From Cryptomeria japonica (lineage: Eukaryota > Streptophyta > Pinopsida > Cupressales > Cupressaceae): a DNA stretch of 64,000 bases. The stretch is taken from the NCBI RefSeq assembly GCF_030272615.1, contig NC_081410.1:501542442-501606441 (forward strand). Direction: 5' to 3'. Under the pieces are notes generated by a model that made no database searches, was not told the DNA's origin, and was given only the letters and a program-made list of their open reading frames with translations. Made by a program: the position numbers and the translations under genes. This document shows, in pieces, positions 32,401 to 44,467 of the stretch (positions are counted from its first letter, which is position 1; each line of letters starts with the position of its first letter).

Positions 32401-35400
32401 TAACTACCTTTTCAACATTCACTGTTTCTTATAGTTTCGATAGTTGTTGATGAAGTAGTCCAGGGAAGCGGTGGGTGGATCAATGATATAATTTATCTTG
32501 AACCTAGATACTCTAAGTATCTCCTTTATACTCTCCAGCCTAATGACCATATCATCTTCTCAGCTCCCTAACATTGAAATATCACATACATATATCTATT
32601 CATTGTTTCTGCATCAAATTCTGTTGTATCTACAAAATGATAAGCAATATAGGAGTCCCATCTGCTAAGTATGGCCTCTTGCTATAACACCACATTTTTT
32701 TTGAGACCATAGCCATACTTTCCTAACAACTGAATGAAAAATTGCTCATATTTCTCAAGTGCACTAAGGAGTGGAGGATGTTCCTTAAGAACCTTAATAC
32801 GATTTTGATCCATTATATCCATCTTTAAATCTAAAATGTCTATGCAAGATTGAAAACTGTTTATAGTCTCCCCTCCCAATATGTCTTCCCTTGCAATCAC
32901 ATCCTCTCCCAATCTTTTAATTTTCTTAAGAATCTTATGCTGTTTTGAAAACTAAAGAAGTTGTTATTCCCATTGTGTAGAACATAAAATAAGAGCATTT
33001 TCATTGAAATGAGCTTCTTCAACTATCTCCATCGTACTCTGTAAAACATCTTTATCTTATTCAACTAACCTTGAGCGCAAGTCTTGACTATAGTTGCCAC
33101 TTTTCTCATCTCACACAATGCTTTTACGTCACCTTGTGGGAGAGATGAAGTAGACGACAAGGTGTCATCGACCCTAGAATCGAGTGGCTTAGCTATTTCC
33201 ATGATTAATTGTTTATATTGCCTTAATTCGGTTTTGACCTCTATTTTTGACTTATACTCCTTTTCCATTCTTGTTTGAATAGTAGAGGTCGAGGCAACTA
33301 AAGTGGCAATCTCCCCCCAATTGGTCTGTCTACCCAGATTAACCTCTAACACCTGGTACTTTGGGGTGGCTTGAGATTGTCCTTCGTGATCATGAATAGG
33401 TGCTTCTATACTGGCAATTATGTCTCTCAAATTTGTCCTCGAGAGATTGTGAACGGTTTTTGCTCTTTTAGCTCTTCTTGCAGACTTAGTAATTGCATCC
33501 TGCAAAGTGATACTCGAGAGGATTACCTTTTCCTTTTTCTTGAAGGTAAAATTCAACCATTGAGGCATAGCATCATCTTGTTCCTCTACCTGCACCGTTA
33601 CTTCTGCAAAGATCTAGTGGGCATCTATATGTTGCTCCTATTATTCCTCTTGTTTCTCTTCATCTTGTTGTTCCTTTTGATGTGGAGGAGTTGGCAGCTT
33701 ATGTTGGAGTTGAGCTACCTGCTGTGCAAGATTAGCCTGGGGCATCTGATTAGGAGGGAGTTGTTGTTGCTTTGCTGGCTCCAATTTTTCTAAAACTTCT
33801 TCTTCAAACACTCTTTCCATTTCATCTGTCTGCTTCTATTGATCACCTCCCAACTATTGAAGTAATATTTCTTGATCTTGGGGAGTAAGGACCATTCTCT
33901 CATCTTTCTCATCATTCTCACCATGTTCATGTTCCTCATCATGTTCTTCTTCTTCCATAACCTACACTTGTACTACCATAGGTTGTGCATGGATAACTGG
34001 TTCCTCCATGAACTCAGGTTGCTTCTCTTGTTGAGGTGTAGTAGGCTTCTCTTGTTTCTTTCCATCTTTCTTTTTCTTATCCACCGCTGCAATGTGCTCA
34101 TCATCTGAATTTGAATTAGTCTCAATATTGTGGATGATGACCTATTCTTGGGTTAGCACTAGAGCGGGTGCTGATATTTGTTTTGAAGGAGCATGTTTCT
34201 TTTGAGTTTCTAATTCCACAACACCCTCTCCTAGAAAAATTCAAATGGTAGGAATGATGGGAGAAATTGAAGCTCATGGTATAGCTTGCAATCCTGTAGT
34301 GACCCATGTTTTGCAGAAGTCTTCAACAATTGAGATTTCTTCATTTTTGCATCTAGTTTCCTTTGAAGTTATTCATTAGTAATGGCTTGAGCAGCAATCT
34401 CTGGGTCAGTAGGAGTATTCTTCATCGAGTCCGACCTTGTCCTCTTGGTATATTCTTTATGCACTTTTGCCTAAGGATTATCAATAGCTTTTCTCTTCTT
34501 TTCTCTGGAAGCACTTGGCCGTATCCTCAAGTTTAACCATTGCATTATTCTTTCCACAACTTTTCTAGTAATAGTATTAATGTCCACTTCTTCCTGAGTT
34601 GAACATCTAATAGGAGTGAGAGATCCTTTATCGATTCCATTTTCTTTGAATATTGGATCAAGCAATTCACCGTCATCCCTACACTCCTTTGGGATATTTG
34701 TTTCAATCTCAAAATCTCTTATTTGTGGAATTGTCAACCTATAATATCCTCTCTCCCTAGCCTAAAAAATGTCCTGTAGGTTAGCCCAAAATTTTTCTAA
34801 TGCTGACTTATATCCTGGATATAAAATAGGCATCATTTGTTTCAACTTACCATACGGATCACACCTAGCTCATGCGTAATCAAATTTCTTAAAATGGACA
34901 TCTTGAAGTTCTCCCTTTGTTGCCTTAGCTACCTGTATGCTAGGACATTTATAATACTCTATGAAGATAGGCAAAGTAACCCCTGTCTTGTGCTTCAATG
35001 TCAATAATGCCTACAAGACAACCATCTGCCTAACAAACTCTAGTATGATTATCCTATTACTACAAAACCTTGGCAAAAGGAATGGATTACTTGTAAATCC
35101 GCCGACCCATAGATATGTAGATCATTGATTTTCTAAGAGCCAACATCCCCATTCTTTAACCATTCTCATTTCTTCTGGGGTCAATTTGTACCCTACATCA
35201 CCTATTAACTTTATTATGACAACATATATGAAGGCATCATTAAATATTTTGAAATGGAGCTTTTCCTGAGTGATAGGCAATTGGGTGGTGTATTCCCAAA
35301 CCCTCTTCTATCTAGGCTCTTCTCCAAGTCTTCCTTCAATTTTCAGCCCTGGAAACCTACCAGCATGAGCTACCACCCATATGACATAAGAAGTCATGAA

Positions 35401-36150
35401 GAACTTATTCGTTTGAAGGACCATGGCAGCTGATTATGAATATTATCTGAGATAATTTGTGTCCAATCAAAACATTATTTTCCAATCAAAATTATAGTCA
35501 TGTAATGCAACATCCATGCATGAAAATGTCTATAATCTGGATTTCTGAAGGCTCTTCTTAACATGATGATGAGGTCTCTCTGAGGCTCCATGAAGTCTGC
35601 CCTTAGAATATTTGTAGCCTTCAAACCTGTCTTCCTTGGATCCTCTAGTAATGCTTCATTGATATGTGTTTTGTAGTTAGAGTCATTTTTAATGAACATA
35701 GAGGTGGCCAGTTCTTCAGTTGTTACAAGAACTTCTTCCCTCACTGGTATCTTGAAAGTCATTCCAATCATATCTGGTGAGAGGTCCACAATTACATTCC
35801 CCTTGGAGTCAACACACGTCCTTGTACCCAGTTGGTAATGTTGGGCAATTTTCATTATAAGTTCCAATGATTGCATAGCCTGAGGGAATATAGTTGCCTC
35901 CACAAATCCTAATCTCCTAATTCTCCTATAAGGTGATCTAAGGGATTGAGGTGGAAGTTGGGTTTTAATATCCTCAATTTAAATATGCTTGATCTTAGTA
36001 TCGGTCACCCACTGAACTTCATCTTCTAGTTTTGAGGCTAGAGTCTTCCCTTGATATTGGTATTTCATCATGATGGGCTTCTTATCAAGTTTCACTTCCT
36101 CCTTAGTCTTTTTCTTTCTAGGGGATGGGTTCATTAATTTGCTTTATCCA
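32400..36150 (-). pseudogene. Long pol-less reading frame of element F (unknown family)
   Basis: Minus-strand translation gives one decayed coding region of about 1200 codons with many stops and some frame changes. Open parts are 35903-35475, 34737-34471, 33595-33065 and 32912-32682. It starts basic (PSPRKKKTKEEVKLDKKP) and continues as a globular region with LSPDMIGMTFKIPVREEVLV and RNPDYRHFHAWMLHYMT. A second basic segment follows (RPSASREKKRKAIDN), then a low-complexity part rich in Gln, Lys and Pro. The end is probably coiled-coil (RMEKEYKSKIEVKTELRQYK). No protease, RT, integrase or zinc motif was found. Its layout resembles the second frame of element A, but I see no clear sequence match. 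Function unknown. Confidence 0.5.
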
Positions 36151-36201
36151 GCAGGAAAAGATCAATAATCAGCTGATATATCACAATATTAAATCATAAC
36201 A

Positions 36202-37330
36202 TACTTCAGAACTTCGGGGTTTCGGGGTTCCATGTTGTGAAATAAAAAATAGGAAGCAACTTTGAGATCCAAGGTTCCAAGATCCTAAGATAAGTAAAGA
36301 CCAAAAACACTAACTTTGAAACTTCGGGGTTCTAGGGTTTCGTGTTTGGCAAAAGGATCCAAAAGATTGATTTCAGAACTCTAGGGTTTTGTGGTTTAGA
36401 GGTGGATAAAACTTACAAAGTGCAAGGTTTGGGATTATGAGATTCTAGAATCCCAAAATGGGTAAAACTTCAAACTATGGGGTATTTCAAAACTTCGGGG
36501 GTTCTGAAATGGGCAAAACTAGACACTTCAGGATTCCAGGGTTATGGGATCCTAAGGTGCCGAAACAAGGGCTTTGCGAGGATGAAAAAAAAAGAGATGC
36601 CATGATTTATTGAAAGCATGGAAAATTAATCTAACCTAACTAAAACAACATGAAAAAAGGAGGAAGAAAACAAAAACAGACAACCTGACAAGAGATGGTC
36701 GAACTGGAAAACAAGAAAGCACGAGGAAGTAAATCGCTTGGGAGGCAGAGCTCAAGTTCCACAGGGAAGAAATGCACAAATAAATAAAAATCATCGATTT
36801 CCCCCTATTTATACCCCCCTTGAATGGCCATACATCCTCACTAAACACTACCTTTATATTTTGAGGTTCTAGGATCCCAAAACAGAACAAAGAGGAGCTC
36901 GGGGTTTCAGGGTTCTGAGGTTCCAAACACAAATAGAAAGCACCTCGGGACTTCGGGATTCTGGAGTTTTGGGGTGAAACACAAAGTGGGCTTGGGATTC
37001 TGAAATTCCAAAACTGGATAAAAACATAACAAAACACGAAGAACTCAAGATCCTAAAATTCTGAGGGTTCAACAAGACAAAGAAGAGAAGACTTTGGAAC
37101 TCCGAGGATATAGGGTTTTGAGGTCTTGAACAAAACAACAAAAGAAGACTCTAGGATTTCGAGGTTCCGAAATCCTGAGGTCTTGGCAGAAAAAAACAAA
37201 GGCACAAAGAACACTTTGGAACTCTAGGGTTCTGAGGCTCCGAAGCAGAAACCAAAACCAAACAAAAGGACACTTCAGAACTCTAGGGTTCCAGGATTCC
37301 AAGGTCTCCAAACTAGAAACACAAGGCAAA
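36202..37330. repeat. Irregular GGGTTC-type repeat array around F promoter
   Basis: Many copies of a core like AACTTCGGGGTTCTAGGGTT or CTCTAGGGTTCTGAGG, each followed by an A-rich stretch, spaced about 40-80 bp apart. They lie on both sides (36202-36570 and 36855-37330) of a repeat-free block that holds the minus-strand TATA box. Confidence 0.65.
36806..36813 (-). promoter_or_regulatory. TATA box of element F
   Basis: Minus strand TATAAATA within GGGGGTATAAATAGGGGG. The sequence downstream is pyrimidine-rich and leads toward the long minus-strand coding region that starts near 36150. The strong consensus suggests an LTR or leader promoter. Confidence 0.6.
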
Positions 37331-37339
37331 GTAAAAAGA

Positions 37340-39420
37340 GAGAAACCAAAAGACAAAAAAAAAAGGGGGGACCCATATTTTCATGCCAAAGAAAATAATA
37401 AGGGTAGATATGCAAGGCATAACAACTATAAGAGGAGCTCCACAATGGCAAAAGAAAAGCATCCTCTAAATTAGAGGAAGAACTTGCGTAACTAGAAAAG
37501 AAGCTAGTAAAGTGGAGGGAGAAGCTTAAAAAAAAATGTGGGGATTAGAAAAGAGGATCCACCAACTTTCCCCTATTCTCCCTATTCTCCTTCATGTTCC
37601 CTCTTCCTCCTAGTCATTTGATGATGAAGGGATGAAAAAAATTACCCCTTAAAAGGATTTTTGCAACGGGGACTTCCTTTCAATATACCATTAGCTACCT
37701 TCTAGATTTTCAATATCACTTTTGCTACAAAGCAATTTACCGAAGTATCCTCCACCTAGTATCATAGGCTTTGCATCTTGTGAACATACAATCCTTCTCT
37801 ATGTACCATCACTCCATTTTTGAAACCTTTCTCGACCATGCACAAATAGAAGCCTTTATAACAATGCTCAACCAACACACTGGTTGTCATCTTGAGGAAA
37901 AACTTAGAATATCTAGAAATAGTTGAACCTCATAATACCATGCATGCAAGCAATCTTTTCTACTTTATGTATTTTCAAAGGATTAAAGCTCATCTTTATC
38001 AATCACTTAATCTCTAGTTTAGTTTCTTCGATGACAATCCATCAGCTGTACCCACACAAATTTTATCTCACCATTCTCAATCCCTCGGGCTTATCAAATA
38101 TGAAGTTTTTCAGATTGTCCTATCTAGAGACGATCTTTTGTAGGTGATTCACTAGCATTAATAATACTTAAAACCTCAACTTGTCATGATACTGATGTTC
38201 TTTGCATGCTATTTCTTTTATGATTTATTTATTAATCCCCATTTCTGTCAACAGAGTCAAAGGAACTTGACTATCCTTCTCAACACTTCCTTTTCCAGCA
38301 TAGCACTATAAAATAGTGGACAACTCATTTTACCCTTTGAATATGGCAGGAAGGTTACATTCAAATCCCCTTTGATTAGCATATACATGCCACATCAACC
38401 AACAAGGACTGCTATACATTATTCTTCATCAACCTTGTGTACCTGCACTGAGTCACCCTTGTCTGCATAATCTCTGTGGTAATATGGGATCACGCCTCAC
38501 TAAGCCTCTTCACTTCCATCTCTTCCCACAAACCTGCATGCTCAACCTAGTGACACACTACCACATCTTGATATTGCGAGGCCAATTACATCTCCCACCT
38601 CCTTTCTCCTCACACACTTGTGTGATGAATCAGAAGGCGTTTATTAACAAGGTGGGGTTATGTGGCACCATCTATTTTAACATCAACCTACATACCCACG
38701 TAGTTACATAGGGAATAGTTGACAATATTGCAGGGTTTCAGAGATTTACACTTTGGTGCACTTCTTAACCACGCAAGAAAATTAAAACTTAATAAAGGGT
38801 CAAGGGGTCATCGCATTTTAAAGCTTAGGTAGATAGGGATAAGTCATAAGGACATACTTTTCCAATCGATAAAACACCCAAAGGAACATAAGAAGGGGCT
38901 GGTTGTGATACAAATATTAACCCATTGAAAGTAAAATTTCAAAAAGATTTAACTAGCTAAAAAGGTCAAAAATAAAACCAAGACGATCACAATAGCTTTA
39001 AGGCTTAAAATACTTAGCCAAAAATCATCAAAATTGACATTTGAGGAGCCAGTTGTGAATGAACAAGCTAGAGGATGAAAAAATTTTCCAGTCCTAACAA
39101 TGACTCTAATTGGGAATGCACGCCCCCTACAGGCATAACAAAGATCTAGATCTCTGGTAAAAATAGACCAGGTGCTTATCCATTGGGAAATAGAGTCAAT
39201 ATTTACAAATAGATGAAAATCAAACTTGTCCCTCAATAGATGGCCCATGGCCACCAAAAATGAAAAACCAAAGTCTTCCTCTATCATACACCTGATTTTT
39301 ATCATAAATGAATATGACCAATCCTGAAACCTCAGTGAAAAGCACCTAATCACATATACTACAACTGACATCATTCATTCATCCATGATTCTTATCAATA
39401 TCAACAAACATAGCTCTTAT
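37340..39420. other. No recognisable feature
   Basis: Spacer between elements F and E, pyrimidine-rich near 37560-37620. Short frames on both strands (such as 39374-38949 minus) have no domain. It may hold the 3' LTR of E or the 5' LTR of F, but no partner copy is present. Confidence 0.35.
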
Positions 39421-39429
39421 AGGTATGAA

Positions 39430-40987
39430 AATATCATGCACTACTGGAATACATCACAATCTAAAATGTATCTTTCATAATCACAATACAGTGCACAATC
39501 ATATTCAATGTGGTATCCTTCATTGCTAATACCATTGTCATACCTTATAAATAATTGAATATATTAAAGTTCCTCCATACAAATAGTATTAGTAGGCTTT
39601 ACCTCATCATGAATTTGCACATCAAAGAAAAAATTATCCGATTTTTTCTTGTGCATACTATGCAAACATTCAAGGAATTCCTTTTGCATAGATAATTTTG
39701 AATGCGCATTTGATTCATACCCCAAACCATCATTCACATCATGTGTGAAGATATCCAATTATGGTTCACAAGTATAGTCTGATTCAAATTTGAAAGTACT
39801 ATCAAAGTAAACAACCTCAAAGACTAGCATAAGAAAGTCTGAAGGTGGGCTTTTTGAATTAAGAGTGTTGAAACCATCTTCCTCATAATTATTTCAAGTT
39901 AAATGGATACCAACACAAGGTTCATCTTCTAAACCCCTCATTGTCTCAAAATCCTCAATTTCTCACCATCCACTATTCTCATGTCATGAAAACCATCTAA
40001 ATCAACCAAGAAATAACCATATTCTGCACCACTTAGCTCATTCATGTAAATGTCTAAAACTCCATTATCTAATTTTTTTTAAAGATCACTGAAACTTTCC
40101 ATAGAGATCGTCATTGACTCTTGATCAAGATTATCAACATGCATAGTTGGGCCAATTGGTAGTGAACAAGAACTACTATACACTTCTATATCAATGTCAT
40201 CTTCCGTTATTGTAAATGATTCCTTTTCAACCTCAGTTAAATCAGTTGGGGCAACAATGTGACATTCATTAGAATCAAATTCCTTATTTGAGACAATATG
40301 AGAGGATTCATAATTTTCATTCTCATCATCATTATGCAGGTCACTATCATCTTCATAGACTGCAAATATCTTTATATTTTCTTCACACAAGCTACTTTGA
40401 GCACCAGGACAACAAAGAATATCACTATGAAATGGCATACAAGTAAAATCAAAGGTATTGTAATCATAACTAACTAAAACTTCAATACTTGTATACACAT
40501 GATCAACATCATTACACATTTGTTCACTTGTCAATGGATGAATAGTCTGGGACTCAACCTGGTTTGCATTAGTATGAGTTGTTTGTTGAAGGGTATCAAT
40601 TTCATACCTATCCAAGATGATTCCTTCAGGAACACACATATTTGATGGATACTCACATGTATTTGACACTAAAACATGAGGCATGACTACTAATTGAAGC
40701 ACATTTACTTTATTCAGGTTCAATCCACCATATTGTGATTCAAACATTATATCAGGACAAACATTACTAGCAGTTTGACATGTATTAAAACTTGGAGCAT
40801 CAAGCTGGTAATTAGTCTGGAAGTTATTTGCAAGCTCTGATCCTCTATATTCAACTTCACACACAAATATATGTGAACCAATAGTTTCATAATTATGAAA
40901 TTTTACCAATCCATATTTCATCATTCCTTCAATATCCATTGCCATTTGAAATACCTGATGAAAATTTTGGGGTTCTTTGCTCCTCAA
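39430..40987 (-). pseudogene. Long acidic protein of element E (unknown family)
   Basis: An open 302-codon frame (40987-40079), then a decayed continuation that includes an open part at 39758-39564. It is rich in Asp, Glu, Ser and Asn (for example YEDDSDLHNDDENENYESSH). It shares the block TNANQVE with the acidic protein of element D at a comparable place. No enzyme or zinc motif is visible. The protein follows gag directly, where protease and RT would normally stand. Function unknown. Confidence 0.6.
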
Positions 40988-41430
40988 CTAGTAGCTCATT
41001 TTCTTATCAAATGTACCCAAATACACCACTAATGGAATTGCATCCTGATGTCTACGACTCTAAAGAATCTTCTTTAACATTTTTATGAATTTGAGTTTAA
41101 AATCAGGAACTAATTCTTCATTTCTAATATGAATATTCATGAAATCATTAAACACTGTGGACACACAAACTCTCTCACCAAATTGCTCACTAAATGCTGA
41201 CTGAAACTTTCTCCAAGAATTGATTGAATTTGGAAACAATTTTGAAAACCAATCTCTAGCCTCATCCTTTAAAGATTGCACAATTATCTCATGATTACAT
41301 CCTCAAAATTTATCTCATAATTATCTATCAAATCATTAAACTTCTAAAGATGTTTATCCATTGATTCACCTCTGTGACAGTTAAATTTAGAAATCTTTTC
41401 TCTATTTCTAGTGGTATGATATGTGGGGAA
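40985..41430 (-). pseudogene. Gag of element E
   Basis: Gag core broken by several stops and frameshifts. It reads NFEDVIM, then an open stretch from 41281 with DEARDWFSKLFPNSINSWRK, FQSAFSEQFGE and FMNIHIRNEELVPDFKL, then VVYLGTFDKKMSY before a stop. Each part aligns with the gag of D (DARDWF, SINSWEEFQSAFKEQF, VVYLGAFGKKMSY). No CCHC knuckle follows. Confidence 0.7.
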
Positions 41431-41741
41431 CCACGAATACCAGTAAAATCTATAGCCTTATATCTCTTAGTGTTGAAACTTCATCTACTACATGACTGAG
41501 GTTTATTACATGGTATGATCACATTGGGACCCATACTTGAGGATGCTTATACTAATAATACATCCTTACAATCATTCCCTTACAAACTTACCTTTACAAT
41601 AAGAGATCTTAGAATCATACTATACTTGACATTACAACTAAAATATCATTCTAGGATACATGCATATTTCTTTTAAGAATACAAAAAAAATTACAACAAA
41701 GAAGTATGTAGAATACTAACAATAATACTTCCCTAATTCAG

Positions 41742-42938
41742 TGTTTAGACACCTAAAATTAATTAATTAATATTTAATTAATTAATTTAATTATGTTTAT
41801 CCTTATTCCTCTTAAAATTAATTAAATCAATTTTAATTAATTTTATCACTATAGTCCTATAATTAATTTATCAAAATTAATTATTCCTCATTCTTCTAAA
41901 GTCACCTTCATCATTTTATTTTTTCTAAATCCTACTTAGTTAATTAATTTCAATTAACTAAGCTAATCATGTGATTCCTACAAATTACTTCTTTTAATTC
42001 TCACTTAGCCTAATTAGTTCTTCTAGAAGCATGATTATCATTATTCCTCAATTTTAAATTCCTCCACTCATTCTCTCTCCTCATGTCACATCCTCCTAAC
42101 TTTACCACTTGCACATTAATCCCTCATCAATCCACCTAATCAATCCCCTTAATCCTCTGCACATTCCTAATCACCTTGATTATGGATGAGTCTACTCTTT
42201 GCCATAAATGCCCACTGTGATCCTTTCAAAGAAATTCAAATTCTTTGAATCTCCCCATGCATCCTCTTCCCAAGGAATTTTTAATTCCTTTTCTCATTTA
42301 GTATTCCCACACATCTCTTATTTTAGAATTTTTAATTCCTCCTCCCTTCGCCCAAGGAATTTTATATTCATTTTTCTCTTCCCAATGTACTTGAAAAATT
42401 CTTCCCCATATACCTTGAGAAGTGTGCAGACAAGAAAGGCCTTTATGGAAAATCTCTTGGTTCTCCCACTTTGTCCTCTCAATCCTCTCCCACTCTTTCT
42501 TTCAATCCTAACCCTTAATTTCAAAATCAATCTTGGCCCTCCATGTTGGCTTCGTCCAATCCATAAATTGGAGTCTCATTTCCTCACAAATCATCCACTT
42601 CTCATGCATTGTCATTATGTCCATTTTAGTCCCAAGATCATCCATAGCATCGTCATAATGCCCAAATCTTGCCACACTTAGCCAATCCATTTCATCCTAC
42701 TCAATCACTCAATCCTATCTCTTATTGTGTAGTGGAGAGAAAAACACATCAATCCCTCATCCAAGGAGAAAATCAAGTGGAGGAACAAGGCCACATCTTC
42801 CACTTCATCAAGCTCAATCCAAGGAGAAAGAGATCATCTCATGAAGGTATAATGGTTTTATTACGTTTAGTTACATGTTTTATGCTTATTTGATTTGAAT
42901 CTAACCATTAACTCTCTTTTAAATATTCCCTTGGTTCA
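41742..42938 (+). repeat. 5' LTR of Tat-like element H
   Basis: Starts TGTTTAGACACCTAAAATTA, similar to the LTR start of element G on the other strand (TGTAGACACATAAAAATT). It ends GGTTCA just before a primer-site-like sequence. Length is about 1197 bp. Frames inside it are short and without domains. No 3' partner lies in the window. Confidence 0.65.
41757..41787. repeat. Perfect 14-bp inverted repeat
   Basis: AATTAATTAATTAA (41757-41770), spacer TAT, then TTAATTAATTAATT (41774-41787). It lies 15 bp inside the H LTR and is built of the simple AATT unit. Confidence 0.8.
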
Positions 42939-42939
42939 G

Positions 42940-42960
42940 TTTGGCACACCTGGTGGGACC
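42940..42960 (+). promoter_or_regulatory. Primer-binding-site-like sequence of element H
   Basis: TTTGGCACACCTGGTGGGAC follows the LTR end. Tat-type elements have a TTTGGCGCC...GTGGGG sequence here. I did not identify the tRNA. Confidence 0.5.
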
Positions 42961-43159
42961 CACGTCCCTAGTTGCTAATCTTAAATTTGAGTGTTTTTAC
43001 ATGTTTCTAGGTTGCAAGTTTCAGAACAACATCTGTGTCTGCAAATCAACATCTACGACTTGTTGTTTCAACGTTTGTGATTAGGATCAATGTCTGCATG
43101 TAAAATTTGAATTTCTAACCCACCATTTTTGTGGGCTTTGTGCTTTGACATCTTTGCCA

Positions 43160-43440
43160 GTCTGAGTCGATGTCTACGTAGACATTTGATATCCGTGCTT
43201 AGTAAAAAAAGCTTCCCGCCTGGCTTTTTTTTTGAATTTTTCATTAAAAAAAGTGAATCAACGTCTATGCATGGACTGAATCGGCGTCTGCGCAGATGTT
43301 TGATGTCTGTGCTTAGTAAAAATATCTTCCCACCTAACTTGTTTTTGAATTTTTCATTAAAAAATGTGAATCAACGTCTACGCATGGCCTGAATCAGCAT
43401 CTGCATTAACATTTGGCATCTGCGCTTAGTAAAAAAATAG
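43160..43440 (+). repeat. Tandem repeats in H leader (period about 113 bp)
   Basis: About 2.3 units begin near 43165, 43279 and 43391. They share (T)GAATC(G/A)(G/A)C(G/A)TCTGC, CATTTG(A/G)(T/C)(A/G)TC(C/T)G, TGCTTAGTAAAAA and TGAATTTTTCATTAAAAAA. Confidence 0.75.
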
Positions 43441-43762
43441 TTTTAGTAAAACAATCATAACTTTTTACTCGAGTGTCGAATTTAAAAATTCAAAATGCAT
43501 TAGAAAGAGGACTCAAATATATAAAATGGATTGGTAATATATTTTTAATATCATGCTTCAAAAATTAGTTTAAAATGTTCAAAGTCAACCCTTCTTTTTG
43601 AACTTCAAATGCATATAGTTTTATCATATGAAATCGTTTTTCATTAATCGTTTTTTTGAAATTACCTAGAAAATCACAAGGAATCTAATTTTGTGATTAT
43701 AAAATCATAAGGAATCCTCATATTTGTATCTATAGATAGATAAAATTGAATTTGATATCTTA

Positions 43763-44449
43763 TGAAGTACCTGCAAGAAAACACACATGCAAAGCTAAAT
43801 TAAATAAAACACACACATGGATTAACAAGGATTTACCTCCATTGTTCTACTACCAATCAAGATTTTGTGTTCAAATTATTGGTGATGTTAGAAAGCACAT
43901 ACACAAGAAGATACAATGGACGAATTTTGAGTATGAGTGCAAGATGATTGAAAGATATGAGACAGATGTAGAAGAAAACTAACTAGAATGCAAAAGAAAG
44001 AAAATATGCAAGAGATGGATTGATTTGCCAGGCTTTTACATGAGGCGGAGCAAGATATTTATAGATGTTCTCAGGGTGGAATCCAAGTTGTAGGATAAAT
44101 GTGGGATAAAAGATAGGATTAGAGATGTAAGTGTTTATCCCATATTCATTAGGTGAGTGTAATAGATGGATACGAAGAATGATAAATAGGGAATGGATTG
44201 GGTATGCAAGAGATTTAAAAAATGGTTTAATAATATAATATATTAATGGATTAAATGAATAATAATATAATATTTTGATATAATGATGAAAAATGAGATA
44301 ATATATTGATGAATGAATATTATAATGTAATGAAGAATAATAATGAATAATGGATAATAAGAATATTATATAATAAGGATCCACCTGATAATGGAAAAAA
44401 TTAAGTTTAATTACGAGGATATTTTAATGGGAATTTTTATGTGTCTACA
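43763..44449 (-). repeat. 3' LTR of Tat-like element G
   Basis: On the minus strand it begins TGTAGACACATAAAAATTCC directly after a polypurine tract, which fixes this end. The other end (about 43763, ACTTCA) is a guess, as no second LTR exists in the window. A minus-strand TATA box (CTATAAATAT, 44055-44064) supports an LTR. Confidence 0.6.
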
Positions 44450-44450
44450 T

Positions 44451-44467
44451 TTTGCCCCTCTTTGAGA
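44451..44467 (-). promoter_or_regulatory. Polypurine tract of element G
   Basis: Minus strand CTCAAAGAGGGGCAAAA lies directly before the LTR start TGTAGACAC. It would prime plus-strand DNA synthesis. Confidence 0.75.

Larger units (their letters stand above)
39430..41430 (-). mobile_element. Pol-less gag element E (relative of D)
   Basis: Minus-strand gag core followed by a long acidic protein, the same order as in element D and with matching motifs in both parts. No RT, protease or integrase was found. LTRs were not identified. Confidence 0.65.

Noticed and set aside
36202-37330. CRISPR-like array
   Set aside because: Spacing and repeat sequence are irregular, the surroundings are plant retroelements, and no cas-like gene exists.
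36636-37356. Three overlapping minus-strand frames rich in Phe, Ser and Leu
   Set aside because: They lie in the F repeat array and promoter block. The low-complexity composition follows from the repeats; no domain.
42208-42893. Possible host gene in the 157-codon and following frames
   Set aside because: They lie inside the H LTR, have biased composition and no domain.
43983-44384. 133-codon minus-strand frame rich in Tyr, Ile and His
   Set aside because: AT-rich part of the G 3' LTR; composition explains the open frame.
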